From: Amoebophrya sp. A120
Taxonomy: Eukaryota > Sar > Dinophyceae > Syndiniales > Amoebophryaceae
Length of the DNA stretch: 64,000 nucleotides
Reading direction: 5' to 3'
NCBI GenBank assembly: GCA_905178155.1
Contig: CAJINV010000002.1
Location: forward strand, 696,422 to 760,421
The position numbers and the translations under genes were made by a program. Shown here one piece after another: positions 45,401 to 61,000 of the stretch. Positions within the stretch are counted from its first letter, which is position 1. Every line of letters begins with the position of its first letter. The notes under the pieces were generated by a model. It had not been told where the DNA came from, searched no databases, and worked only from the letters and a program-made list of their open reading frames with translations.

Positions 45401-48216
45401 AGACCTGCAGAAACGGATCAGAAACTCACGTGTTCGCGAAGATGCAAAAGCAGAGCGCGTCAACCTCACAGATCCGATCGTCCATGCAAAACATGACAGT
45501 ATGGATATCGAAGGAAAAAAGATGAAAGTAGGGCGCTGCTTCACTGCGATAACCCTGAAACAAGTGATTTTGTTCTTGATGGGGAACGAAATAAGGTTAT
45601 CAAACAAACTCGGATAACTAGTGTCACGACCAGTTCCGAAAAATAAATGCAAGGAGCTATAGTGGAAAACACCTACTGAATCCAACCAATGCAAGGAGCT
45701 ATAGTGGAAGATTCCAACCTGTCCGCCCTCCGGCGCACGCAGGGCGAGATATTCCTCCTTGGTCATGTGTTCCCCGACTGCCTGGTGGAAGTCGTCGTCC
45801 TATGGATTGCAAATATGTCTGGGTCTGAAAAATTGTGCTGCTAAAATGCGCATGACGCAAACGCTCCCTCATGCAGGAGAGCATGACAAGTTTGCAGAAC
45901 GCTTCCTCATACGCGCTCCGCATGAGAAACTGCGTTTTTGTATGACAAGAGAGGCTGCGACTTTATTTGTGGGTCATGCAATACAGATCCCATTATGCAA
46001 GACCAGCACTCTACAAATTGCAACTTTCCAGACCCAGACATATTTGCATTTGATATCCTCGTCATCGGGTGATCATGCTCCCACTCTCCGAGGTCGTGAG
46101 TTTCCGCTGCTATCTGGTACTCGTCGTACTCCATGCCCCCGTCGCTCGTCCACTGGTTGCTCAGGTTCTCCTTTTCAACGGCCGCGCCACTATCCCAGGA
46201 AAAAAAATTCGTATTACACCATATGTTCACGAATGGTCGAGTACTAACTATGGCAGACCCGATTGACAAATACTACAAGCGTGTTTTTCATCATTTTTGT
46301 GCGATAGAGTGCACAACTAGCATGATGTGGGACCTCCAGGCGTGTTGTGGCCCGACAACTTGCCTGCGCAAGCGCACAGTGTTCGACAGGCGCGAGGTGG
46401 ATGAAAAAGATTCATACTCAACTGATCGCAATAAATCATGGCATAGGCATTACGAATTATAGCATGTAATTCCGTATTGTGCGTCGTGGGAGATTTGGCT
46501 GTGGTCGTACATTTCCTTGTATTTCAGGTGGCCGTCTTCCCCGGCTATTGCGTTGTACTGCTCCTCATTTAGGCCACCCTGTTCATGAGGATGTTCGTCT
46601 CTATAGTCGTCCCAGCTCGTTGCACAAGTCCCGATGGAGGTCGCCCAGGCTCGCTCCCATTCTGTGGTACTCAGATGATGATGCTCGTTGTCTCCTTGGC
46701 CGTTCCAGTTTTCCAGGTCGGTCGACTCGAGATTCCCGCCGTCCTGGTTCAAAACTGGTAATTTTATTTTTTATTTTATTTTGTGACGAAAATATCCACA
46801 ATGTAGAAGGTCCCCGCCACTACAAGTACAGCACAGGAGGTGCAAACATGGATGCCCACGATCTTTCATTTGGTGTTGGCAGACTTTGCTCAAAAGCTAC
46901 ATGAAATGCATGCGATGTGGGCCCATAATAAGAGTGCAACATGATCGCACAAAAACTATATCATGTCATTTATACTGTCGAAAGCATCCCCCGCATTCAT
47001 GCCGGGTGGGAGGTCGTGATGGAGGTTGTTGGTTTCGAGAAGGTTAATAAACTCCGTTTTGGTATATCCGTCGTCGTGCTCCCCCGTGAATATTCCCGAG
47101 AAGTCAATGTCGAACGCGAGGACAGAAGTATCGACCGCAATCTGTCTGGGACTGGAAACTTGTCAACACGAGGACACACCTTGTTGATTAATGTAAAAAC
47201 GAACTTCAGCTTGAGCTGCAGCACAGCACTTACGATCCACGCATGACAAATTTTCGACTTCTGACAAATTTTCGACTTCGACGGGTTCACAAGAATGCGC
47301 ACCTGGAGTGAAGACGAGAAACCAAACCGCACTTTATTATTTGCATGACACGCTACGCAGCGGTGCTCCCCCCGATCCGCTTTAATATGCATCGAAAGTC
47401 TTGGCTGGTGCATTCGAATTGTGCAATACAGATATGCATTTCTTGTTGGTCCGGAGGACCCAGACATATTTGCAATGCGTACTAGAATGGAAACAAGAAC
47501 TCATGCGCCGCGAAGAACAGGAAGAAGGGCTATCACATGAAAAAAATGCAAGAAACACGTTCGTCTTCGTTGCATCACCAACTACATAAAAAAGAACAAC
47601 AAAGTGAGCTCGTAAAGTTAAAGGAGGAAAACACGCACGAAACTAGGCGCTCCATAGCTGCTGTAGCATTTGTGGCATGGCAGCGGTCGCTTGTGCTGCT
47701 TGTCTTGTCGCAACTACGCATCTATCAACGTGTTTACTGATACACTTTTTCCTTTGGATAGCAGTTGCATCACCATCATCGAAATCCTGTGCAAAAGTAT
47801 CGTACTCGTACGAGATACAATCAAAAACAAAACCCATTGCAGCAAACACGCATGACAAATGTGTCCTTTACGGTTGTAACAAAATCACCATATACCAACT
47901 GCACTTCTCAACTTGTAAATGCGATTTCTATACTAGTGCGATACTCGTCATGCAACGCATAGCTGGCAGCTTGACACTCACCCAGCGCTGGAAGAGGGAC
48001 GAAAAATCGCGGAGACTCGCCGAAAACGAAGATGTTTTTGTTGTTGCACCAGCGAAAGTCAAAGTAGCAGATGAGCAGAACGTTGTTCTTTTTGTTTTTA
48101 CCGCACAACTACCCGGTCTTCTTTTCGCAGGCGTGCCAATGTCCACCGTTTTGATATTTGTAGACCCCCTTTTTATTTGCGTCATCTGGCCGTGGGCTTC
48201 TACTACCGGCATGTTG
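42481..48216 (-). CDS. Third EF-hand membrane protein (5' end unresolved)
   Basis: Exons from 3' to 5': 42481-42598, 42851-43230, 43542-43625, 43791-44123, 44461-44701, 44948-45221, 45719-45800, 46056-46190, 46462-46754, 46976-47128, then less certain ones at 47640-47783 and 47962-48216. GT-AG introns at 45222-45718 and 46755-46975 join in phase. The N-terminal half has EF-like loops (FDILNQDGGNLESTDLENW) and degenerate copies. Then come LLGRTAAAGALGLTA, Lys/Glu-rich tracts, Ser-rich basic region, FKISTEDLRNWF, hydrophobic segment GFIFLATVLVLLFLFF and a polar tail. The FKIST motif and the order of parts match the second giant gene, so the two are paralogues. The stop at 42481 overlaps a good GTAAGT donor, so another 3' exon is possible. 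The start codon was not found. Confidence 0.55.
42599..42850. mobile_element. Introner, family A (252 bp)
   Basis: TSD GCGTC at 42594-42598 and 42851-42855. Last intron of the third EF-hand gene. Confidence 0.92.
43231..43541. mobile_element. Introner, family D, eroded (311 bp)
   Basis: Left TTGCTGCGTAAAAACGTACC, right GCTTTCACGCAGGATA. Flanks CCCAGT/CCCAAC similar. Joins Lys-Leu-Gly to Asn-Lys-Asn. Confidence 0.78.
43626..43790. mobile_element. Introner, family B (about 165 bp)
   Basis: TCCACTGCAAAAAATATCGC at the left, GATATTACTTTTGCAACGCC at the right. TSD unclear. Sits just before the FKISTEDLRNWF exon. Confidence 0.75.
44126..44460. mobile_element. Introner, family A variant, likely spliced GT-AG (335 bp)
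   Basis: TATGCGTTGAAAATGTGTCT at the left, ATCTTTCAATGCGTA at the right. No TSD. A G on each side gives GTACGC...CATAG in the coding sense and the frame Gly-Asp-Lys-Gly-Gly. Confidence 0.74.
44702..44947. mobile_element. Introner, family H (246 bp)
   Basis: TATGGCAGTGCACAACTCC and GAGTTGTGCATTCTCATA ends. Flanking 5-mers differ. Frame joins Gln-Ser to Ala-Val-Pro. Confidence 0.76.
45647..45709. repeat. 21-bp direct repeat inside a GT-AG intron
   Basis: AATGCAAGGAGCTATAGTGG occurs twice, starting at 45647 and 45689, near the donor end of the intron 45222-45718 of the third EF-hand gene. Confidence 0.85.
45801..46055. mobile_element. Introner, family A (255 bp)
   Basis: TATGGATTGCAAATATG and TTGCATTTGATA ends. 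Flanks CGTCC/TCCTC poorly matched. Joins Met-Thr-Arg to Asp-Asp-Asp. Confidence 0.82.
46191..46461. mobile_element. Introner, minor family (271 bp)
   Basis: TATCCCAGG at the left followed by AAAAATTCGTATTAC; ATTACGAATTATA at the right. Flanks GCCAC/GCATG (3 of 5). Removing it with one flank copy keeps the frame (Ile-Thr-Cys-Ala-Ala-Val). Confidence 0.7.
47129..47481. mobile_element. Introner, family A, diverged (353 bp)
   Basis: Left ATCTGTCTGGGACTGGAA, right ACCCAGACATATTTGC. Flanks do not match. The exon upstream of it in the coding sense is uncertain. Confidence 0.65.
47784..47961. mobile_element. Introner, family B (about 178 bp)
   Basis: GTGCAAAAGTATCGTACTCG at the left, GCGATACTCGTCATGCAACG at the right. 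TSD unclear. Confidence 0.75.
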
Positions 48217-48406
48217 ATGTTACTTTGCAGTTTCCGTCCTGGTTGGATGATGGCAAAACGTTCGATGCTCCTGGATCTGCTCCTTCCTTGCAGCACCCTT
48301 TTCGTTCCTGCTTCGCGCCAGGAAGGAGAAAGATAACCTGGTCCTCTACAAAGATCTGCTTGTCAGTGGAGTACGATGGTAAAAATTGAAGGAGGTGCTG
48401 TGCCGC

Positions 48407-48584
48407 TATGAACTGCAAAAGTATCGCACTCGTATAAATGCATTACAAATTTCCTCAGCATTTCATTTTCATTACAAATTTCCTCAGCATGAGAACTGAA
48501 ATTTGTAATGCGGATTTGAATTAACAAAAAGATTTGTGATGCATGATTGCAATACGAGTTAGTACGATACTTTTGCACAGGATA
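48407..48584. mobile_element. Introner, family B, with its empty site preserved nearby
   Basis: 178 bp, TATGAACTGC to CACAGGATA, TSD GCCGC at 48402-48406 and 48585-48589. The paralogous copy at 50494-50498 has a single GCCGC and no element, giving the exact insertion footprint. Confidence 0.95.
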
Positions 48585-48641
48585 GCCGCAGAAAAGTTTT
48601 CCCGCTGTTGGTCGCGGTCGTCGAGAGGTGTTCGCGGGATG

Positions 48642-48988
48642 TATCAAGTGCAGATATGTCCCAGTCTGGAAAGTTGTGATGCATGTCAATGAATAATGAG
48701 CACACTGTAAAATGCACCGCCGAGCATGACAAGTTTATTTCATCTCTGATGCTGGGTTGTGATTGTGAATAGGTGCTAGTGAATCCCCTGCAATATGCAC
48801 AGCCGAGCATGAGAAATACTTGCGCGGCTTTCATCTTAGTGTCGCGCTTTTCGCATGACAAACTGCGTTTTTGCATCACAAGCAAAAAGGTTTCTTCTCG
48901 GACACGCATCAAAAACTCTTCAGTCATGCCACACAAGCTTGAAAAACCTTGCATCCTTCCAGTAGACCCAGACATATTTGCAAAGCAC
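48642..48988. mobile_element. Introner, family A, diverged
   Basis: Left TATCAAGTGCAGATATGTCC, right GACCCAGACATATTTGC with a TAGA insertion in the right TIR. No TSD; the right boundary is approximate. Confidence 0.65.
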
Positions 48989-49027
48989 AAAAGAGGAACG
49001 CGGGCACTTGGCTGTGGTCCGGATGAG

Positions 49028-49309
49028 ATATCTCCTATGGAAAAACATCCCCACCCAGTAGTTGTAATGCAAATCGGCATGCTGAGAATGTTTCTCATGC
49101 GGAGCCCCATGAGAAGCATTCCCTATTCGTGACGTTTCGGAATTTTTCATGCTCGACTCAGCTGCGATGGATATGCTAGCTGAAGAACTACAGCTGAAGA
49201 GGATTACACTGCGAGGCCAAACCTTTCATGCGCAACAGCCACAGCTGGTTGATTTGTGTAGCAAATCTTCCATCTTGACTACGGGTTGGGGGCGTTTTTA
49301 CACAGGATA
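49028..49309. mobile_element. Introner, family D, diverged (282 bp)
   Basis: TATCTCCTATGGAAAAACATCC split as TATCTCCTATGG and AAAAACATCC at left; GGCGTTTTTACACAGGATA at right. TSD weak (TGAGA/GAAGA). Confidence 0.7.
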
Positions 49310-49667
49310 GAAGAAGGAGAACAAAGAACTACCCGTCGCCGTCGCAGTCGAACAGGCACGGTCCGCTTATTCCGCTGCGCGCTTGTCCGAGTGGTCGGAA
49401 GATACCTGCAGGATGATGATGAACAAGCGAAACGTCACTCAGTCATCAGTTGAGGTGCCTACTTTCGCTGTTAGATATATAAAAAATACCAAAAAAAAAA
49501 AGTGGTAGTAAGTACACAGCTGCTCCTCCCGCGACGCAGCAAATTTGCTTGTTCCCTGCACAGAATGACCTCCCTCGGAGATGATGTTCTTGTGCCGTCA
49601 CAGAAAATTGATGTCTCCAACTGTTTCCCGTCTGCAAATCATAAATTGTTCTACGGACGTACCTCTG

Positions 49668-49989
49668 TATCAAATGCAAACATATCTTCGTCTGGAAGAA
49701 AGGGGCATTTGTGATGCTAAAACAACCGCACCGACATTGCCATTGTCCAGCAACGCTGAGGAGGCAAGCCTGCACAGGCTCCGGAACGGCATAGGGGCAT
49801 TTGTGATGCAGTTTGTGCATCTGCAAAAAAACAAGCTCGAATGCACACAGAGCATGCTGTCCCTTGGAGAGGAAAATCTAAATGGCCCATCTTTTGCTGA
49901 CTATGTAATTATGTAGATGCTCGCCCGTTCCAGAATCAGCATGACAAGTGTGCATCCTTCCAGACCCCGATCGATATTTGCAATGCATA
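49668..49989. mobile_element. Introner, family A, diverged (322 bp)
   Basis: Left TATCAAATGCAAACATATC, right CCCGATCGATATTTGC. Flanks CTCTG/CTACT. Confidence 0.7.
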
Positions 49990-51720
49990 CTACTAGAAGA
50001 ACTACGCGTCGGCCGTCGCAGTATATGAAGCACGGTTCGTTTATTCCGCCGCGCGCTCGTCTGAGCGGGGTACCACGAATAAGGCCGCTTCCGCGGTAAC
50101 GACGCAGCTACCTGTAATTTATATTGCAATATTGAAGTTTGAGTAGAGGAATTTTATACAAAAAGATGATTTTGATTGCAGAGTTGGTTTTTGTTGTCCG
50201 GCTTCCTTGCAAACACTGCACCACGACGACCACGCTTCGAAAACGTGCAAAAAAAATAAAAAGCAGCGGGGAGTTGTACTTTTTACCTGGTGCCCCAGCG
50301 ACACAGCAAATTTATTTGCTTGTTCAATATTGTTCCGGCACAGGACGACACCTGGAGATGGAGATGTCCTCGTGCCGCAGAAAACTGATGTCGCCTCTTT
50401 CGTTCCTTCGCGCCAGGAAGGAGAAAGATAGCGTGGTCCTCTACAAAGATCTGTTTGTCAGTGGAGTACGATGGTAAAAATTGGAGGTGCTGTGCCGCAG
50501 AAAAGTTTTCCCGCTGTTGGTCGCGGTCGTCGAGAGGTGTTCGACCTACTTACTGTCGTCGCGGCCTGCTGGAAACGGTAGTTGCAGAGTCTCCATCGTG
50601 GTCTTTCTTTATACAATTACAACCGGTCGTCTGGGTCTGCTTCTTGGAAATGAGGCATCTTAGCTCGTCGATATACGTCGAAAGAATTTCTACATAAAGT
50701 ACTCCTTCGTGGTAGAAAATTCATGAACAATGAAATTCGAATGAACCGAAATTCAAATTTGCAACTTTTACTAGCATATGAACTCTAATTCGCAGGCTCC
50801 AGAACGCTCAACGACGAGGACGAACCCGAACCCGAGCGACGACGACATTGACAGGTTTACTCCTATCTCATTTTGTCTAATTTTGATCATTGCCTCGCCA
50901 CTATCCTTGACCAGAGGAATTCTTCGATTATGATTCCCACGACAATACCACATTGACTCTTCACTCGCTGGTAAACTATCGTAAACACTCCTGTAGGCTC
51001 TCAACCCCAACGAACTCTGTCGTCGTCCGTTATCTTTACCAACGGTAAGGCGCACACTACATCTACAATACAGCCACGATCTCGCAATACTTGGAGGTCG
51101 CGATACGACACCTTCATCGAGGAAACGGCAGAACTACTTACCCACAACTCCTTACAGCGACATGAATAGAACAGACGTATTGTTCTTATCCCAGCACAAG
51201 AACGACCCCGTCAGAGGTCAGAGGGACCTGTTGGCACAAGAACTCCTATGATCTGGGTCGCTTTTGCAGATTATTAGTTTCTATGCCGATGCTTGTTTGT
51301 TCCAGAGTTGTATCCTTTTAAATCCACCACCGCTGCAAAAATCAAGAACCGCCAGTAGTTTTATACCCAGCGGTTGACGAGGACGGAGTTCGATGCGTTA
51401 GTAAATTTCTGAAACCTTTTACTCGTTGTTGTTCATCTCCAAAAGGCCCTCGCACATTGTGTAGTTCTTGTTCGATTAGTTATTCGATAGTTGATTCGTC
51501 CGTAGGAACTACATCAGTTCGCTGATTCTTGACATCCTCCAATATTGCAGGTTCTCTCCAAAAAGTAGAAGTACTAGCATCACAAGCTATTGCCAATGCT
51601 ATACGGAGTTGATCATAACGATTACCCTAGAAAGATCGCAAAAATCAAACTTCACTGAGACACCTAATGGTACCGCGCCCTGGTGCTCATCGTCCGGCCC
51701 ATTGGTCCCTTGGACGAACT

Positions 51721-51982
51721 TATCAAATGTAAAAATGTCTGGGTCTGGAAGTTTGGAACTTGTGATGCTGTCTCTGGATTCTAAAAAAATTTGCATTGCA
51801 TGACCAGCAACAGAACTCCAGTTTGTGCTACCCGGAGAGGGCATTTCTCATGCGGTAGAGGCATCACAAAGGCCTCTAAAAATCTGTCATGCGAGAGCAT
51901 GCATCACAGACATCATTAGTCTTTCAAAATATGCATGACAAACCAGGCAAGCTTCCAGACCCAGACATTTTTACATTTGATA
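51721..51982. mobile_element. Introner, family A, in the 3' untranslated region
   Basis: 262 bp, TSD GAACT at 51716-51720 and 51983-51987. It lies two bases beyond the IMP dehydrogenase stop codon (51989-51991), so it does not interrupt coding sequence. Confidence 0.9.
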
Positions 51983-51988
51983 GAACTG

Positions 51989-57220
<5,232 letters not shown>

Positions 57221-58075
57221 TCTGCAGGCTGTTACAAGTAGAACTACAGAAGGGTCGCGAAAATGTTCAACATTCGAAGATAGAACTCGTGCCGATGCTG
57301 ATGTCACAACAATGCAGATCCTGTTGAAAAGCAAGAGAACTTCAACTAGTACTAGACACGTTTGTGCCTCAATATATCGCTTAATCAATTTGGTCCTCCT
57401 GGTGCTCACGGTCTGAATTTTCAATCGTGAGCAGTCCTGACATCATGGGCACATAGAGTGAGTATTCAAGACAAGACGGAAAAACAACTGCATCAACCGG
57501 GGGAGACGGGAAAAGCCAAGAGGAGCTGAATGTGTTGCCGAGAAACCCTGTCAGCTCGAGACGTGCACTAGGAAACAAGGTGACAAAAACTGATCTCATT
57601 TTCGCGATCTGCTGTCAAAAGATAAAGAACCTCCAGATATATCAAACAAAACCGAAAATCAAAATAACAAACGCAATCCGGGAATCTAGCCAAGCCATAC
57701 GAAAAAGACGCAAAAATGGAATACCCACCAGCATCGCTGTGGCGAGATAAGTAGTAAGTAGGTTGTTTTGCCACAACAAGTGCTGGTGTTTCGTTGCCCG
57801 CCGCACGAAAGTAAGAGCTGCGGCGGCCGCTGCTCCACGGAACAGGTGCAGGCGACTAATCTTGTTTATTTCATCTCTGATCAACATCGGCGAAGGTGGT
57901 CGTGGGATTCTTTCTCTGCAACAACACCACCTGAGCAAGAAAGATGCTCACGCGGGCTCGCAGTCAATAATCGTCGAGCAAAATCAAAATTGGTCCAAAA
58001 GTACTACTTCAACTTCTAGAACACTTATCGTAATAAACAGAAACTCCCGCGGTTATTTTTTCATCTTCCTCGTCA
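57221..58075. other. Intergenic region upstream of IMPDH
   Basis: Between the IMPDH ATG and the stop of the next gene at 58076. AT-rich parts, no introner, no recognisable coding sequence. Confidence 0.5.
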
Positions 58076-61000
58076 CTAAAAATACGCATCTCTGTCCGCA
58101 TCCCCCAGTAGCCAGTCTACCCCGTTCAACAATTTTCGGCCGTACTTCTCGAATTGATATGAAACTTTTCTTTTCCGCTCTTTCTCCCGCCTCTCCACTT
58201 CGTCTCGATCCACCAAGGCTTGAATATTGCTCTGTTTGACAAAACTTTCCGTCCTTGCTTTATGCATTGCAAAAGCATCGCACTCGTACAAACGCATTAC
58301 AAATTACCTCAGCATGAGAAAAAAAAATTGTAATGCGGATTTACCTAAAGAAAAAGATTTGTAATGCATGATTGCAATACGAGTACGATACTTTTGCACA
58401 GGATATGCTTCTGTGCACAGCCACTCCCCGAAGAAGCGGTTGACGACAAGCTGTTGCTGCTGGACGGCTATGCATTGCAAAAGTACTATCGCACTCGTAC
58501 TAGTAATCGCAGTCATGCATTACAAATCTGTTTTTCAAAGTGACTCCGCATTACAAATTCCATTTCTCATGCTGAGCAAATTTGTGATGCAATTTATACT
58601 AAGTAGTACGCTACTTTTGCAGTTCATAACGGCAAACGCCGTTTTGTGGTTCCGCCTGTTGAGCACGTTCGAGTAGCCGAGAAAATCCCGATATCGCAAG
58701 AAAAAAACTGTGTAAGTGTAACTTTGAGCTGCAGACGTTGCAATACAGTTAAGTACACTTGTCATGCAGGATGTGCATCAGAGGCTATTTTCACACGCGT
58801 TTTCGCGTACCAGCTACGCATGACAGGTTTTCTCTGTCATGCAAAACAAATTTGCGATGCTGTTCCTGCAAAAAAGTTACACTTACACACTTTTTTTCTT
58901 GGATACCCGAGTGTAGCCGGTAATTGACCCAAGCATGGTTTCCTGGTCCACCATAAGGGACGAAAACGCGACGGGCGCGACCGCGTGGTTGTTGCCCCGC
59001 CGGCGCTCGTCCACAACCACCCAGCTATGCGCCGCGGGGGAGGGGAGTCGCGCGCGCACGATTCGCCGCAAGTACTGTTCCGGCGATTCGGGGTCGAAGT
59101 AGTCGTGGTACCGGGCTTGCAGTCGTAACCGGATCACCTCTTGCATCGGGGTGAAAAAAAGCTGGGGTTTTGGAGAGTACTGCTGGAGGTCGCTGTTGAA
59201 CATATTAGATGGCGCAGTAGTTGTGCTTGCAGTTGTGCCCCCGCTGCTCTGGTGAAGATTCAGATCGTGTGTTGTCGTTTCGTAGAGATAGCGCGCATAT
59301 GCAATGCAAAAGTATCTTACTAGTATAAATTGCATTACAAATTCTCCCAGAGTTACAAATTGAATTTGTAATGGTGATTTACCTTGACAAGTGGATTTGT
59401 AATGCATAAATGCAATCACTACGAGTACGATACTTTTGCACAGGATAGCGCAATCGTTTTCCATTTCGCTGAATCTAGGCCGGAGGAAGAAGTTGAGCCT
59501 CGGTCTCGCCTAGTTCCGGTACCACGACCCCCTTCCAGCCCCTCGTCCCGCGCCGTCAGCTGCACGATGTCTCGAAAGGTCCCGCCCCGCCGGAGCAATT
59601 TTTGTGCACCAAGCTCCGACGCCTGAAGTCGGTTCAGGGCGTAGTCGGAGAGGTCTGGAGTTGTTTCTGAGGTGCTTCTTTGTAGTTCTCGGGATGGGGA
59701 AGTACTAGAAGTTGGTGTTTTTGTTTTTGTGTTGCTGATATTCATCTTGTTCCCAACATTAGCCTGATGCTCGTATTCCTGCTCCACCCACTATGAATTC
59801 TTGCAAGAGTTGTACTATCTTGCTACATAGTAATCGCATTTTTAAAAACTCAAATTAGCCCAGAATGGGACGAAAAAAAAAATTGTCATGCGCAATCGCG
59901 ATTACTACGTAGATGCGATACATTTTTTGCACTGCGTACCCACGGACACTTCACGGCTTTCCTCTGCAGTTCCGCAGCCCGTCCCGGGAGAAGAAGACTC
60001 AGCAGCCCCGCCTTCACGGCAGCTTCGCGGATGTCGTCGTAGAAATTCCTTTCTTCTTGTTCTCCGGAACGAACCGTGGGGAGATTATATCATATGCAAA
60101 AGTATCGCATTCGTATAAATGCAAGTCTTGCAATACAAATCTTTCTCTTAAGGCAAAACCGCATTGCAAATTTTATTTCTCATGCTGCGGAAATTTGTAA
60201 TGCATTTATACGAGTACGATAACGATACTTTTGCAATGCATAGATTATCAACAAAAACGATTCCACTGAGCGCCGCGTCGCATCCGTTAAGGAGAAACCA
60301 CTTAAAGCATTCTTCCGCTTCTTGCTTCAATTCCTCATCCTGAAAACCGTAGAACACGGACTCGGGGATTTTGGCTTCACTGTTGATCGTCGGCGCCGTT
60401 TTCGTGTAGATATCGGAGAGCGTCGCAACGTCGTTCAGATTTTTCGACAAGGGGGCAATCGACGCGTTGTTCGTGTTTCTAGTTCCCCGACCGGGCGGAC
60501 CAGGGGCTCCTGTTGAAGACGCTGCGAGCTTCCGCTGTCCCGGTGTGTCCAGCTTCACGACTTTCCGCAAGGTGAAGGACGTGTCGTCGGGGTGTGGTCG
60601 CGGCGGAAGATGGTGTCCTCTATGGTTAGTTCCCGAGAGTAAGCGGTTCTTTGCACTTATCCAAAGAAAAAAGTGTTACAGTCACACATTTGCTGTCAAT
60701 TCAGCAACACAAATTTTTTCCGCATGAGAGAGGAAACTTGCAATGCAAAGATCATGAAGGAAAACACGAATGAAACGAGGCTCAAAAGCATTTCTGGCAT
60801 GACAGAGGTTGTCTGTCATGCTGGGCTTGCAACACAGTGTGTAACTGTGACTCTTTTTTCTCGTGAGAGCACTCCGCAAGTCCTCCACCTTGTTTTTCAA
60901 GCTGCCAATCAACGCTGCGGAAGAACTGGTTTTCACTATACTGCCGGATGAAGATGAAGTTGTTGAACTAGCGCCCCCGTCAGGACGAGCTGCTGCAAAC

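Larger units (their letters stand above)
48217..51988. other. Duplicated, partly decayed segments; no complete gene
   Basis: Three pairs of related segments occur: 48303-48406 plus 48590-48633 with 50401-50553; 49517-49625 with about 50285-50395; 49318-49400 with about 49997-50085. The first pair keeps an open minus-strand frame (reading FLPSYSTDKQIFVEDQ) with an in-frame 3-bp difference. These may be remnants of the third EF-hand gene's 5' exons. The stretch 50760-51600 shows nothing recognisable. Confidence 0.55.

Noticed and set aside
47677-48336. Plus-strand 219-codon frame with hydrophobic stretches
   Set aside because: It crosses a complete family B introner, and the minus strand carries the in-phase exon pair of the third EF-hand gene.
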